Shown here: positions 55,659 to 63,678 of the stretch, piece after piece
Layout of the letters: every line of letters starts with the position of its first letter
Numbering within the stretch: position 1 is the stretch's first letter
Origin: Pseudomonas fulva 12-X
Lineage (GTDB): Bacteria; Pseudomonadota; Gammaproteobacteria; Pseudomonadales; Pseudomonadaceae
Direction of reading: 5' to 3'
DNA: 64,000 nucleotides
Assembly (NCBI RefSeq): GCF_000213805.1
Contig: NC_015556.1
Coordinates: forward strand, 1,488,001-1,552,000
Program-made: the position numbers and the translations under genes
Notes under the pieces: model-generated
What the model saw: only the letters and a program-made list of their open reading frames with translations
Told to the model about the DNA's origin: nothing
The model's database searches: none

Positions 55659-57266
55659 ATGACCGGGAAGGTCTACAGCTACCTCCGCTTCTCCGATCCC
55701 CGCCAGTCGAGCGGCAGCAGCGCCGATCGGCAGCTGCAGTACGCGCAGCGGTGGGCGGCGGAGCGGGGGCTGGTGCTTGATGAATCGCTGTCGCTTCGCG
55801 ATGAGGGGCTGTCGGCCTATCACGAGCGGCATATCAAGCAGGGCGCGCTCGGGGCGTTCATGCGTGCTATTGAAGAGGGGCGGATTGCCCCAGGGTCGGT
55901 GCTGATCGTCGAGGGCCTGGATCGCTTGAGCCGGGCTGAGCCGTTGCAGGCGCAGGCGCAGCTCGGCCAGATCATCCACGCGGGTATCACTGTGGTGACG
56001 GCGAGTGACGGCCGGGAGTACAACCGGGCGGGGCTGAAAGCTCAGCCGATGGATCTGGTGTATTCGCTGCTGGTCATGATCCGGGCGCACGAAGAGTCGG
56101 ATACCAAGAGCAAGCGCGTGAAGGCTTCTATACGGCGGCAGTGCGAGGGATGGGTTGCTGGCACGTTCCGTGGGCTCATCCGTAACGGTAACGACCCGCA
56201 GTGGCTGCGGTGGGATGGGGCCGCCTGGCACCTGATACCGGAGCGGGTAGAGGCGGTGCGTTATGCCATCGAGCTGTACAAGAGTGGTGTGGGCGCTACC
56301 CGGGCGGCGCGCAAGATGGCCGAGAAGGATATGCGGCTGGGTGACAATCCCATGGCCGGGCAGCAGCTCTATCGATTGATCCGCTTGCCAGCGTTGCGTG
56401 GGGCGAAGCGGATCTCGGTTGATGGTGAAGACTACCTGCTCGAAGGGTATTACCCGCCCATTTTGACAGACGCTGAGTTCAACGACTTGCACGCGGCGCG
56501 TCAGGTTCGGCATGGTCGACGGGGGGCGAGCGATATTGTCGGCATCGTGACTGGTGTCGGCATGACGTACTGCGGCTATTGCGGTACCGCTCTCGTTGCG
56601 CAGAATGCTGTGAGCCGGGCGCGGGAGGATGGCTCCATAGCTGACGGTCACCGTCGGCTGAATTGTGTGTCGTTCTCCAATGCCCTCGGTTGCAAGACGC
56701 CGAGCAGTAGCGTGGTGCCGATTGAGAAAGCGTTGATCAACTACTGTTCCGACCAGATCAACCTGACCCGCCTGACAGCACCAATCGATGATGGCCAGGG
56801 CCTGCGGGTGCGTTTGCAGGCAGCGCGAAGCAAGCGTAGTGACGTGGAGCGCCAGTTGGCCAAGGTTACAGATGCGCTGCTTGCCGACGACAGTGGTGCT
56901 GCGCCGCTGGCGTTCGTTCGTAAGGCTCGCGAGCTGGAAGCGGAGCTGGCAGGATTGCAGGGTGACATCGAGCAGATGGAGCGCGAGCAGGCAATTGAAA
57001 GCAAGGGGCACACGCCTGCGGCAGCTGAGCAGTGGAGCCGGCTGGCGGAAGAAAGTCAGGACATTTACAGCCCCGCCCGCGCAGAGGTGCGGCAGCTAGT
57101 GCTGGATACCTTCAGCAGGATCGTTGTTTATTCGCGTGGGGTGGTGGCCGATCCGCAGAGCAAGACCATTGCGGTGCTGCTCACGTCCCGGACCGGCCAG
57201 AAGGTGTTGCTCGAAGTGAATCGCAAGACGGCGGCGTGGGTGCAGCGACTTGACCACGGGGGGTGA
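55659..57266 (+). CDS. Large serine recombinase (phage integrase type)
   Basis: A 535-residue serine integrase. The catalytic domain (about 1-150) has YSYLRFSDPRQSSG, with Ser12 as nucleophile after Arg10, and VEGLDRLSRAEP, the ExxDRLxR block. The recombinase domain follows (RLPALRGAKRI ... YYPPILTDAEF), then a zinc-ribbon segment (YCGYCGTALV ... LNCVSFSNALGCK) and a coiled coil (residues about 385-450). It integrates the element, probably at the site next to rimO. The recombinase stop and the stop of the next gene are adjacent and convergent. Confidence 0.93.
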   Translation: MTGKVYSYLRFSDPRQSSGSSADRQLQYAQRWAAERGLVLDESLSLRDEGLSAYHERHIKQGALGAFMRAIEEGRIAPGSVLIVEGLDRLSRAEPLQAQAQLGQIIHAGITVVTASDGREYNRAGLKAQPMDLVYSLLVMIRAHEESDTKSKRVKASIRRQCEGWVAGTFRGLIRNGNDPQWLRWDGAAWHLIPERVEAVRYAIELYKSGVGATRAARKMAEKDMRLGDNPMAGQQLYRLIRLPALRGAKRISVDGEDYLLEGYYPPILTDAEFNDLHAARQVRHGRRGASDIVGIVTGVGMTYCGYCGTALVAQNAVSRAREDGSIADGHRRLNCVSFSNALGCKTPSSSVVPIEKALINYCSDQINLTRLTAPIDDGQGLRVRLQAARSKRSDVERQLAKVTDALLADDSGAAPLAFVRKARELEAELAGLQGDIEQMEREQAIESKGHTPAAAEQWSRLAEESQDIYSPARAEVRQLVLDTFSRIVVYSRGVVADPQSKTIAVLLTSRTGQKVLLEVNRKTAAWVQRLDHGG

Positions 57267-57569
57267 TCAAGCCGCTGCCTTCTTATCGGCCGGCGTTGGC
57301 GGGCCAGCGTGTACCACCAGGTGGCCTTCCCCTTTCCAGAAATTGTGCTGGGCCTGGATGCAGACCTTCCAGGCGGCCCAAGCGACATGATCGCCAGCGT
57401 CGACCACCTGGCCCTCGCTGTCGATCAGGGCCATCCGCAGTGGTTTGCCCTCGATGCTGGCCGGCATAAAGCCCTTCGATATCGTGGCTTCGATGACAGC
57501 TCCCTCGAGAGGCACGTCCGGTACGTTTCGGGTCAGGCCCTGGGCGATTGGTTTCTCTCGAGTGGTCAC
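57267..57569 (-). CDS. Phage hypothetical protein
   Basis: A 100-residue protein, mixed alpha/beta, with IEATISKGFMPASIEGKPLRMALIDSEG and a C-terminus rich in Pro/Ala/Lys. No family recognised. Its ATG overlaps the stop of the upstream gene by four bases (ATGA), so it belongs to the leftward operon. It is the last gene before the recombinase. Confidence 0.65.
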   Translation of the reverse strand: MTTREKPIAQGLTRNVPDVPLEGAVIEATISKGFMPASIEGKPLRMALIDSEGQVVDAGDHVAWAAWKVCIQAQHNFWKGEGHLVVHAGPPTPADKKAAA

Positions 57570-57874
57570 TTGCGTTTACCTCCCTTTTTACGATTCTTGC
57601 GGGTGCCGCCGTGGGCTGTGGCTCGCCAGCTGACGAAGGTGGCCAGGTTTCCGGCCTCGTTGCCGAGGTTGTCGATGGTCTGGTCCATGATTGCGTACAG
57701 CTCATCGAGGTCGGCTTTCTGGATGATCTTGGTGCTCTCGAGCAGCACGCGGCCGTCGGGCGTCTTGATCACATACTCGACCAGCCAGCGCATTGGCTTG
57801 CGCGGGATGGTGCCGGTGTGGCTCGCTCCGCGGCCCTCCGGCATCTCGGTGCTGTGGAAGATGGTGCAGGTCAT
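57566..57874 (-). CDS. Phage hypothetical protein
   Basis: A 102-residue protein: RWLVEYVIKTPDGRVLLESTKIIQKADLDELYAIMDQTIDNLG followed by a basic tail (GGTRKNRKKGGKRK). The tail suggests nucleic-acid binding, but no family is recognised. It overlaps its neighbours by ATGA at both ends. A second frame over the same DNA (57702-57965) is discussed under findings. Confidence 0.68.
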   Translation of the reverse strand: MTCTIFHSTEMPEGRGASHTGTIPRKPMRWLVEYVIKTPDGRVLLESTKIIQKADLDELYAIMDQTIDNLGNEAGNLATFVSWRATAHGGTRKNRKKGGKRK

Positions 57875-58065
57875 GCGGGCACCCTCTTGTTTTCGAAGGC
57901 GTGTCGGCAGACAGCGCGCAGGCCAGCAGCAATAAGAGCAGGGTGAGACGAAGATACTTCTGCATATGCAACTCCATGGATTGGGTTGCCCTGCAAGGTA
58001 TGCCTCTTTTTTCGGCTAAAGGTGGCTATTCGGTACCCGAAAAGGGACAGACTCCCGACAATCAT
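57871..58065 (-). CDS. Small phage protein, translationally coupled
   Basis: A 64-residue frame fits exactly between the methyltransferase stop and the next gene, with ATGA overlaps at both ends. GAGGTGGCAGC gives it a ribosome site. The C-terminal half SSHPALIAAGLRAVCRHAFE looks like a real small protein. A competing frame with its own ribosome site overlaps its end. No function is recognised. Confidence 0.5.
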   Translation of the reverse strand: MIVGSLSLFGYRIATFSRKKRHTLQGNPIHGVAYAEVSSSHPALIAAGLRAVCRHAFENKRVPA

Positions 58066-59783
58066 GCTGCCACCTCGCTCTGCTGCTGATCCACCAGGTT
58101 GGCGCGCACCAGGGCGGCGGCTACTGGTGGGCACACGCTGTTGCCGCACATGCGCACCTGGGCGTCCTTGGGCAGCTTGGGGTTGGTGAGGGTGCGGTTG
58201 TGGATGTAGTCGGCCGGGAAGCCTTGGGCGGCGTACAGCTCGTGGGGCTCGAGCATGCGCATGCCGATATCGACGATCTCGTACGGCTCGCCCTTGATCA
58301 TCACCAGGCCTAGGTGATCCTTGGTGGTGATGGTGTGCAGGGGCTCGCTCAGGGTCTGGCCGGTGCCGTTCTCGTAGTACTTGATGAGGAAGGCGCGCAC
58401 CTCACCCAAGTGGTTGCCGGATGCAGTGACGGTGTGGAGTGGCTCGGTCACAGGCTGGCCGTCGCGGCTGGTGCCCCGCAGCTTGACCATGTGGCTGGTG
58501 ACCAGCGCGTTATGGTCGCGGGTCGTAACCGTGGGAGCTGGGTCGGTCATCGCAGAGCCTGGCCCTTTGTAGTTGCCCCCGTAGTGCTTGGCCAGAAACG
58601 CTGCGACCAAGCCGATCGGCGCTGCGCCGCCTGGCTTCTTGATGTAGCTATTGGCGGTCACGGTGGGCAGTGGTTCTTCGAGCGAGGTGCCGCGGTCGTT
58701 GGTGCGGAATTTGGTGATGACCGGGGCGATGAGCGCCTGCTGCGAGCCCTGAGCTGTGACCGTCCAAAGAGGCAGCTCGACGCTGGCTACGCGGGGCTGC
58801 TGGCCAGCACGCTCGCCGTTACGGGTATTGGCAATAAAGGGCGCCAGGGTCGGCACCACAAGCCCGGTGCCGCGCTTGCTGGTGATGGTCTGCAGCGGCG
58901 CGCCCAGCGGCTGGCCGCGGAAGTAGTCATAACCGTGGTTGACCTTCACCAGGTAGGGCTCGGCGTTGTCGATGACGTAGCGCTGTATCCCGCGGGCAAT
59001 ACGGCGCAGCGTGTTCTCGGCCAGCGGCCGGCGAACGCCCAGGGCCTTGCCTTCCTCGGGCGTGAGGAAGATAGACGGGCAGGGCAGCGACCAGTCGATG
59101 ATGTCTGCCGCCAGGCGTTGGGGCTTGGCCTGTCTGGCCTTGACATCAAGGCTGCCGGCCGCCAGGTGTGTCGGCTCAGGCCATGCGATGGGCATGCCGT
59201 CGCAACGCGCGATCAGGAACAGGCGCTTGCGGATGGTCGCGGCGCCGAACTGATTGGCGCGTAGCTCGCGCCATTCCACCTGGTAGCCGTGGCGGCGCAG
59301 GGCGTTGACGAAGCTGTTAAAAGTGCGGCCCTTGTTCTTCGGGCAGGGGCGCCCCTCGGCGAGCGGTCCCCATGTGACGAACTCCTCGACGTTCTCGAGC
59401 ATGATGACGCGCGGACGAACGGTGGCGGCGTAGCGGATGGCAACCCAGGCGAGGCCGCGGATCTCCTTCTTGACCGGCTTGCCGCCCTTGGCCTTGCTGA
59501 AGTGCTTGCAGTCGGGGCTGAACCACGCGAGGTCGACCGGGCGCCCACCGGTGATCTCGCGCGGGTCCACCTCCCACACGCTCTCGCAGTAGTGCTTGGT
59601 GTGCGGGTGGTTGATCTCGTGCATCGCGATCGCTTCGGGGTCGTGGTTGATGGCGATATCGACCGGGCGGCCGAGGGCCATTTCGATGCCGGTGGACGCA
59701 CCGCCGCCGCCAGCGAAGTTGTCGATAACCAGGCCGCCGAAGTTGAAGCTGGGTTGTGGGTGGATGCGGTAGGTGCTGGTCAT
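58062..59783 (-). CDS. Phage DNA (cytosine-5) methyltransferase with an internally repeated C-terminal half
   Basis: From the ATG at 59783 (GGGAGAGCAGC) it has 573 residues. The SAM site is FAGGGGASTGIEMAL (23-37); the catalytic loop reads FSPDCKHFSKAKGG, with Cys92 after Asp where most C5 enzymes have Pro-Cys; ENVEEF (130-135), RKRLF (185-189) and GNSVCPP (547-553) complete the core. Residues about 290-500 hold six copies of PLxT(V/I)T, 33-44 residues apart, in the region where target recognition lies. It would protect the phage or mark its DNA. No restriction endonuclease gene is adjacent. Confidence 0.92.
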   Translation of the reverse strand: MTSTYRIHPQPSFNFGGLVIDNFAGGGGASTGIEMALGRPVDIAINHDPEAIAMHEINHPHTKHYCESVWEVDPREITGGRPVDLAWFSPDCKHFSKAKGGKPVKKEIRGLAWVAIRYAATVRPRVIMLENVEEFVTWGPLAEGRPCPKNKGRTFNSFVNALRRHGYQVEWRELRANQFGAATIRKRLFLIARCDGMPIAWPEPTHLAAGSLDVKARQAKPQRLAADIIDWSLPCPSIFLTPEEGKALGVRRPLAENTLRRIARGIQRYVIDNAEPYLVKVNHGYDYFRGQPLGAPLQTITSKRGTGLVVPTLAPFIANTRNGERAGQQPRVASVELPLWTVTAQGSQQALIAPVITKFRTNDRGTSLEEPLPTVTANSYIKKPGGAAPIGLVAAFLAKHYGGNYKGPGSAMTDPAPTVTTRDHNALVTSHMVKLRGTSRDGQPVTEPLHTVTASGNHLGEVRAFLIKYYENGTGQTLSEPLHTITTKDHLGLVMIKGEPYEIVDIGMRMLEPHELYAAQGFPADYIHNRTLTNPKLPKDAQVRMCGNSVCPPVAAALVRANLVDQQQSEVAA

Positions 59784-59857
59784 GCTGCTCTCCCGTGGAC
59801 GGTTGCCGGGAAAGCGGGCAAGCTCAGAACTTTGATACTGGCACGGAGCCACGCGTT

Positions 59858-60481
59858 ATGAAGTTGTGGAGCATGCCTGACAGCATGAAGCTGTTCAGTG
59901 TCTGGGCGGTTTGGGCCTTCATTGCAATAGGAGCGCTCGGGTGGGGGTTGTTTGTGGTTTTGGAATACTTCGATTCCAAAAATGATGCTGCAGTTTGGGT
60001 ACAGGCAATCGGCTCCGTTGTTGCGATTGGGATCGCTATATGGGTGCCTTACCACCAAGGGCACCAAATTCGCATGCAGCGCCTCCACGACGAAAGACAG
60101 ATGCAGCTGCAGGGCTATTACTCCGTCCTCGCTCTCATCGATCAGCAACTGGATCTTCTGAGCAGGATTGAAAGCGCGAACCTTGGCTGGTCTCGGCTCA
60201 TCAGCGACTTTAGCCTCGCCCAACTTCATAGCGACCTGATGAATAATCAAAGGCAGTCTGATCAGTTGCAGGTCAACGCCTTTGGTGTTGGGGTCATTCA
60301 TTACACCCTGTTGATCAAAGACGTAGGTAGCTTTTGCGGTTTTTACGCGAGCGTCATTGACACTTCCCCGAAGACCGGGAGCTCGGGTGGTTTGCGTCTT
60401 CTCGGATTCCAGGCCACCGACAAACATAACCTCCTGGCCCGTGCTTCCGCAGAGGTCGAGCAGATGGTAAGGGACTGTTAA
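59858..60481 (+). CDS. Rightward membrane protein inside the phage operon (moron candidate)
   Basis: From the ATG at 59858 it has 207 residues. Two helices (LFSVWAVWAFIAIGALGWGLFVVL and WVQAIGSVVAIGIAIWVPYH) are followed by a soluble domain of about 140 residues with a helical start. GGAG is 9 bases before the ATG. It is the only gene besides the recombinase that points rightward in the element, is visibly less GC-rich than its neighbours, and sits in its own gap: the hallmarks of a moron. No family is recognised; superinfection exclusion or a defence role is speculation. Confidence 0.7.
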   Translation: MKLWSMPDSMKLFSVWAVWAFIAIGALGWGLFVVLEYFDSKNDAAVWVQAIGSVVAIGIAIWVPYHQGHQIRMQRLHDERQMQLQGYYSVLALIDQQLDLLSRIESANLGWSRLISDFSLAQLHSDLMNNQRQSDQLQVNAFGVGVIHYTLLIKDVGSFCGFYASVIDTSPKTGSSGGLRLLGFQATDKHNLLARASAEVEQMVRDC

Positions 60482-60519
60482 CGCTTGGCATTTAATAGAC
60501 ATGTTGGGCTTTAGAAATT

Positions 60520-61095
60520 TCATGCCTGAGCCCTCGCACGGTGGGTGGTGGTGAGCAGGCTCATCAGGCGCTGGAAGTAGCTGTCGCGGGCTTCCTCTGC
60601 ACTCCATGGCTTGATGTGCCACGCGGGCAGCTCGACGCCCTGGATGCAGTCCCAGGCGTCGGGGTGGGCGGGCATGAGGTCGCGGCGCTCGACGGCGAGC
60701 ATGTACATGTCGGCCTCTTTCACCTGGTCGGGTAGCTCCGGCTCGAGGTCGAAGCGTTCGCAGATGGCGAGCCAGATGCGCTGCTCGACCTGGCCGTATA
60801 CGTCATCCACTGCCATGTCCTGGGCGTAGCCGCGCATGGCCAGCTTGAGCGGGCGCGTCATGTCGCCGATATAGGCTTCGGTGGCGTCGTGGAGCAGGGC
60901 GTGCAGGTGGTGTTCGGGTTCGACCAGCTCGTGTACGCGGTAGGAGTGCTCGGCAACCGAGTAGTGTTTGCTGGTGTGGCCGTTGAAGCGGCACAGCCGG
61001 GCCAGGCTAAAGGCGATGTCGTTCGGGTGAACCATTTCTGCAGTGGGCTCGAGCAGGTCGAAACGAATGCCGCGGTTGGTGAGGATCCACGTCAT
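60520..61095 (-). CDS. HD-domain phosphohydrolase (YfbR/YfdR-like)
   Basis: A 191-residue HD enzyme: HYSVAEHSYRVHELV, ALLHDATEAYIGDMTRPLK and VKEADMYMLAVERRD carry the metal ligands of the 5'-deoxynucleotidase YfbR and of YfdR, which is found with YfdQ in the CPS-53 prophage. Likely role: dephosphorylating nucleotides during phage growth. Its ATG overlaps the DHH gene stop (ATGA). Confidence 0.87.
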   Translation of the reverse strand: MTWILTNRGIRFDLLEPTAEMVHPNDIAFSLARLCRFNGHTSKHYSVAEHSYRVHELVEPEHHLHALLHDATEAYIGDMTRPLKLAMRGYAQDMAVDDVYGQVEQRIWLAICERFDLEPELPDQVKEADMYMLAVERRDLMPAHPDAWDCIQGVELPAWHIKPWSAEEARDSYFQRLMSLLTTTHRARAQA

Positions 61096-62237
61096 GGCTG
61101 TGCTCCTTCCGGTACCCGAGCGGAGCGCTTGCGAAACTCATGGATGTCATTACGCAGGGCGCTGAGCGTTTCCTGAAGTGTCTGCCGGGTGTCATCCAGC
61201 GTCGCGAACAGCTCGGTTGGCTCTGCTTCGTCCGAGTCTTCAATGGCCAGCAGTGCTTCGCCGTAGGCGTTGAATGCCACCGAAACGCTTTCTGCTGTAT
61301 CTGCCAGGTATGCAGCATGCTCAAGGGCGTAGTCGCACGCGCTGCGATCTTGCGGTGCTGTCTGTTCGAGCGTTACCGGCAAGAAGCCGGTCACCAGCTC
61401 GTGGTCGAAGGGCACGGTGAAGCCGGCCGCGTTGCGGTGGCCGCCGCCGTCGTACAGTTTGGCGACCTCGGATACGTCGAGGCCTTCGGGCTGGCTGCGC
61501 AGGGAGAAGACGCGGCCCTTGGGCGTGTCGCTGTAGCAAGCGGCGAAGGGTTCGCCCTGGGCCAGGATGTGGCCGGCGTCGCTGGCCATGAAGTGGGGGC
61601 AGTTCAGGGCCGGTACGTCATGGCCGGCGATGGTGAGGCGGCGGGTGTTCTGCAATAGATCGGCCACGTTTTTCTCGTGGCTACGTGTGATGTCGTCGCC
61701 TGCTCGCTCGAGCTCGTCCATTTGACTGACCATCAGCCAGTCCCAGGTTTTGAAGTCCTGCGGGTAGCTGAATACGCTGGCCATGATTGAACGGGTATCG
61801 GGCCGCTTGAAGCGCCACAGGTCGCGATCTTCGATGTAGTTGATCAGTGCGGGCCGGTGATGGCCTTGGAAGAAGTAGTCCCAGGCCAGGCCAGCGCCAC
61901 TGCGCTGCATGTCGAACACAGCACCGAGGGGCTGCTGAGCCTCAAGCCATTCGCTGTAGGTGGCCGGTGCGGGCGGTAGCTCGGCCAGGTCTTCGGCGGC
62001 GCTCTTGTGGTGGTCGATGATCAGGATCGAGCGGGCGGAGTGGGCGAGCTGCAGCAGCTGGTCGCGCTTGTAGGAAAAGTCCACGATGATCACGTCGCGG
62101 CCTTCTACCTCGGGTGCTGGCTCGCCGTATTTGCCGGGGTGAAAGTCGACGTTATCGGCGCCCAGGGCCTTGCGAACGACCCAGGCGGCGCCGAAGCCAT
62201 CGGCGCAGTTCGCGTGGTAGATGCAGAGGGTCTTCAT
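61092..62237 (-). CDS. DHH/DHHA1 family phosphoesterase
   Basis: A 381-residue protein. CIYHANCADGFGAAWVV is the first metal motif, SILIIDHHKSAAED the DHH motif, and LYDGGGHRNAAGF the DHHA1 GGGH motif, so the catalytic core is complete. The C-terminal 90 residues are an extra, acidic, helical extension. DHH enzymes degrade short oligonucleotides or cyclic dinucleotides; here a nucleotide-salvage or signal-degrading role in phage growth is possible. ATGA overlaps at both ends. Confidence 0.87.
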   Translation of the reverse strand: MKTLCIYHANCADGFGAAWVVRKALGADNVDFHPGKYGEPAPEVEGRDVIIVDFSYKRDQLLQLAHSARSILIIDHHKSAAEDLAELPPAPATYSEWLEAQQPLGAVFDMQRSGAGLAWDYFFQGHHRPALINYIEDRDLWRFKRPDTRSIMASVFSYPQDFKTWDWLMVSQMDELERAGDDITRSHEKNVADLLQNTRRLTIAGHDVPALNCPHFMASDAGHILAQGEPFAACYSDTPKGRVFSLRSQPEGLDVSEVAKLYDGGGHRNAAGFTVPFDHELVTGFLPVTLEQTAPQDRSACDYALEHAAYLADTAESVSVAFNAYGEALLAIEDSDEAEPTELFATLDDTRQTLQETLSALRNDIHEFRKRSARVPEGAQP

Positions 62238-62746
62238 GCCGGCACCTCCGCGGGAACGACGGTTATGGCGGGTGCGGTGTTTGCCGCCTGCTGCTGCTCC
62301 AGACGCGTAACGAGGGCCTGCAGCTGTTCGCGGGTGGCGTTGGTGTCGCGCTCCCGCTGGGTGTTGCCAAGAAACTTGTGGACCTCAGTCGCCTTTTCCA
62401 GCTGCTTGATAGCCCGGCGGACCCACAGCAGCTCGTGATCGCTCAGGCAGCGCTGGGCGAAGAGTTTGACCCTGGCGTCTGCGTCCTGGCTGATCGAGTC
62501 CAGTGCGATTTGGTGATTAGAAGCCAGGTTCTGCCGTTGGCCTTTAAGGCGTGTGATTTCGAGCGCCTGTTCGTTGACGCTGTGCTGCAGCTCGTCAATC
62601 ACCGGCTGGCGGGCTTGGCTGCCTGCGCTGTAGCCCTGGGCGCGGATGCGTGCTTTGGTGGTGCGGCTGATCACCAGGTGGAAGGCGATGCCGATAGCCA
62701 GGCCGGCGATCAGGCCGATGGCGAGTAGTTGGATGGTCGGGTGCAT
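62234..62746 (-). CDS. Phage membrane protein with a coiled coil
   Basis: A 170-residue protein: an N-terminal helix (LLAIGLIAGLAIGIAFHLVI), then long charged helices (LQHSVNEQALEITRLKGQRQ, a second one near TREQLQALVTRLEQQQAA) and a Pro/Val-rich end. It looks like a membrane-anchored coiled-coil protein. Its stop overlaps the DHH gene start by ATGA. No family recognised. Confidence 0.72.
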   Translation of the reverse strand: MHPTIQLLAIGLIAGLAIGIAFHLVISRTTKARIRAQGYSAGSQARQPVIDELQHSVNEQALEITRLKGQRQNLASNHQIALDSISQDADARVKLFAQRCLSDHELLWVRRAIKQLEKATEVHKFLGNTQRERDTNATREQLQALVTRLEQQQAANTAPAITVVPAEVPA

Positions 62747-62809
62747 GTGCTGTGCCTCGATGGTGGTAGGAGGCCGGCGTGGTAGGCGCCGGCCGGTTGC
62801 TGCTGTGGG

Positions 62810-63637
62810 TTACTTGCCGAGCTGGAAGGTGCCGATGGTCAGCGGTACCAGGCCGCCGATTTCCTGGCTCAGGACGTTCTTGAACTCCTCGGCGAATTCT
62901 TCGCGCTGGGCTTCCTCACCCACCCAGCGCAGCTTGAGCACCGGGGCGTTGTCGCCGGTGATGACGGAGAGGCGCAGGCTGATCAGTGCAGGCGCCAGGC
63001 CCTCGTAAGGCACGGTGGTGAAGTGGAAGCTGGTGGGCAGGATTTCCAGGCTCTTGGCTTCGATTTCGTCCATGGCGCTGCGGCTGGCCGAGAGGTCACC
63101 AACAGCGCTATCACGCTGGCTGGTGGCTTTGATGGTCATGCGGCGGATGCCGTTGATGGCGGCAACGATGTCGAGCTTCTCTTCGCCTGCACTCGCTTCT
63201 ATGTTGCGCGCCCAGTCTTCCAGCCACTCGGCCAGGGCCTGCTGGCTCAGCTTCTGGCCGACGATGGCTTCGACTGCCTTGAATGCCGCGGTGGGCTTGA
63301 GGGCGAGTGTCGCGGTGTCGTCGGCGTGGCCGGGCATGATGGTGTCGCCCAGGTTGAAAATCACGCAGGCGCTCATGTTGTCTTGGTTGATGAAGCCAGC
63401 TGGACGCAGGGGCTCATCGTCGAGATGGGCGGTGACGTAGCCGGAGAAGTCGCGGATGGAGTGGGTGCTCAGTGCGCCCCGGAAGCGGTTGCGCTGGCCT
63501 TGGTAGGATTCGAGGTTCACGGTGCGCGCGCCTTCGGGCAGCACGGCAAGAATGTCACCTTCGGCTGCTTCGATACGCACTTGGGCGGCGATCAGGGCCT
63601 GGGCTTCGATGTGCTGCAGGGTTTCTTTGTTGAACAT
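62810..63637 (-). CDS. DUF2303/YfdQ family phage protein
   Basis: A 275-residue protein of the YfdQ family: AVLPEGARTVNLESYQGQRNRFRG near the N-terminus, LALKPTAAFKAVEAIVGQKLSQQALAEWLEDW, and the end EIGGLVPLTIGTFQLGK. YfdQ proteins occur in many siphophages and in CPS-53 beside an HD hydrolase; the function is unknown. The start is ATG at 63637, with a CTCC-complement ribosome site (GGAACCTGCTCC). Confidence 0.88.
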   Translation of the reverse strand: MFNKETLQHIEAQALIAAQVRIEAAEGDILAVLPEGARTVNLESYQGQRNRFRGALSTHSIRDFSGYVTAHLDDEPLRPAGFINQDNMSACVIFNLGDTIMPGHADDTATLALKPTAAFKAVEAIVGQKLSQQALAEWLEDWARNIEASAGEEKLDIVAAINGIRRMTIKATSQRDSAVGDLSASRSAMDEIEAKSLEILPTSFHFTTVPYEGLAPALISLRLSVITGDNAPVLKLRWVGEEAQREEFAEEFKNVLSQEIGGLVPLTIGTFQLGK

Positions 63638-63678
63638 GGAGCAGGTTCCTTCTTGGTAAGTGGGAGGTGTGCGGTGAA

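Noticed and set aside
59780..60622. Minus-strand frame of 280 codons opposite the moron candidate
   Set aside because: It would overlap the HD hydrolase in another frame and has no domain; the plus frame has a good ribosome site and membrane helices.
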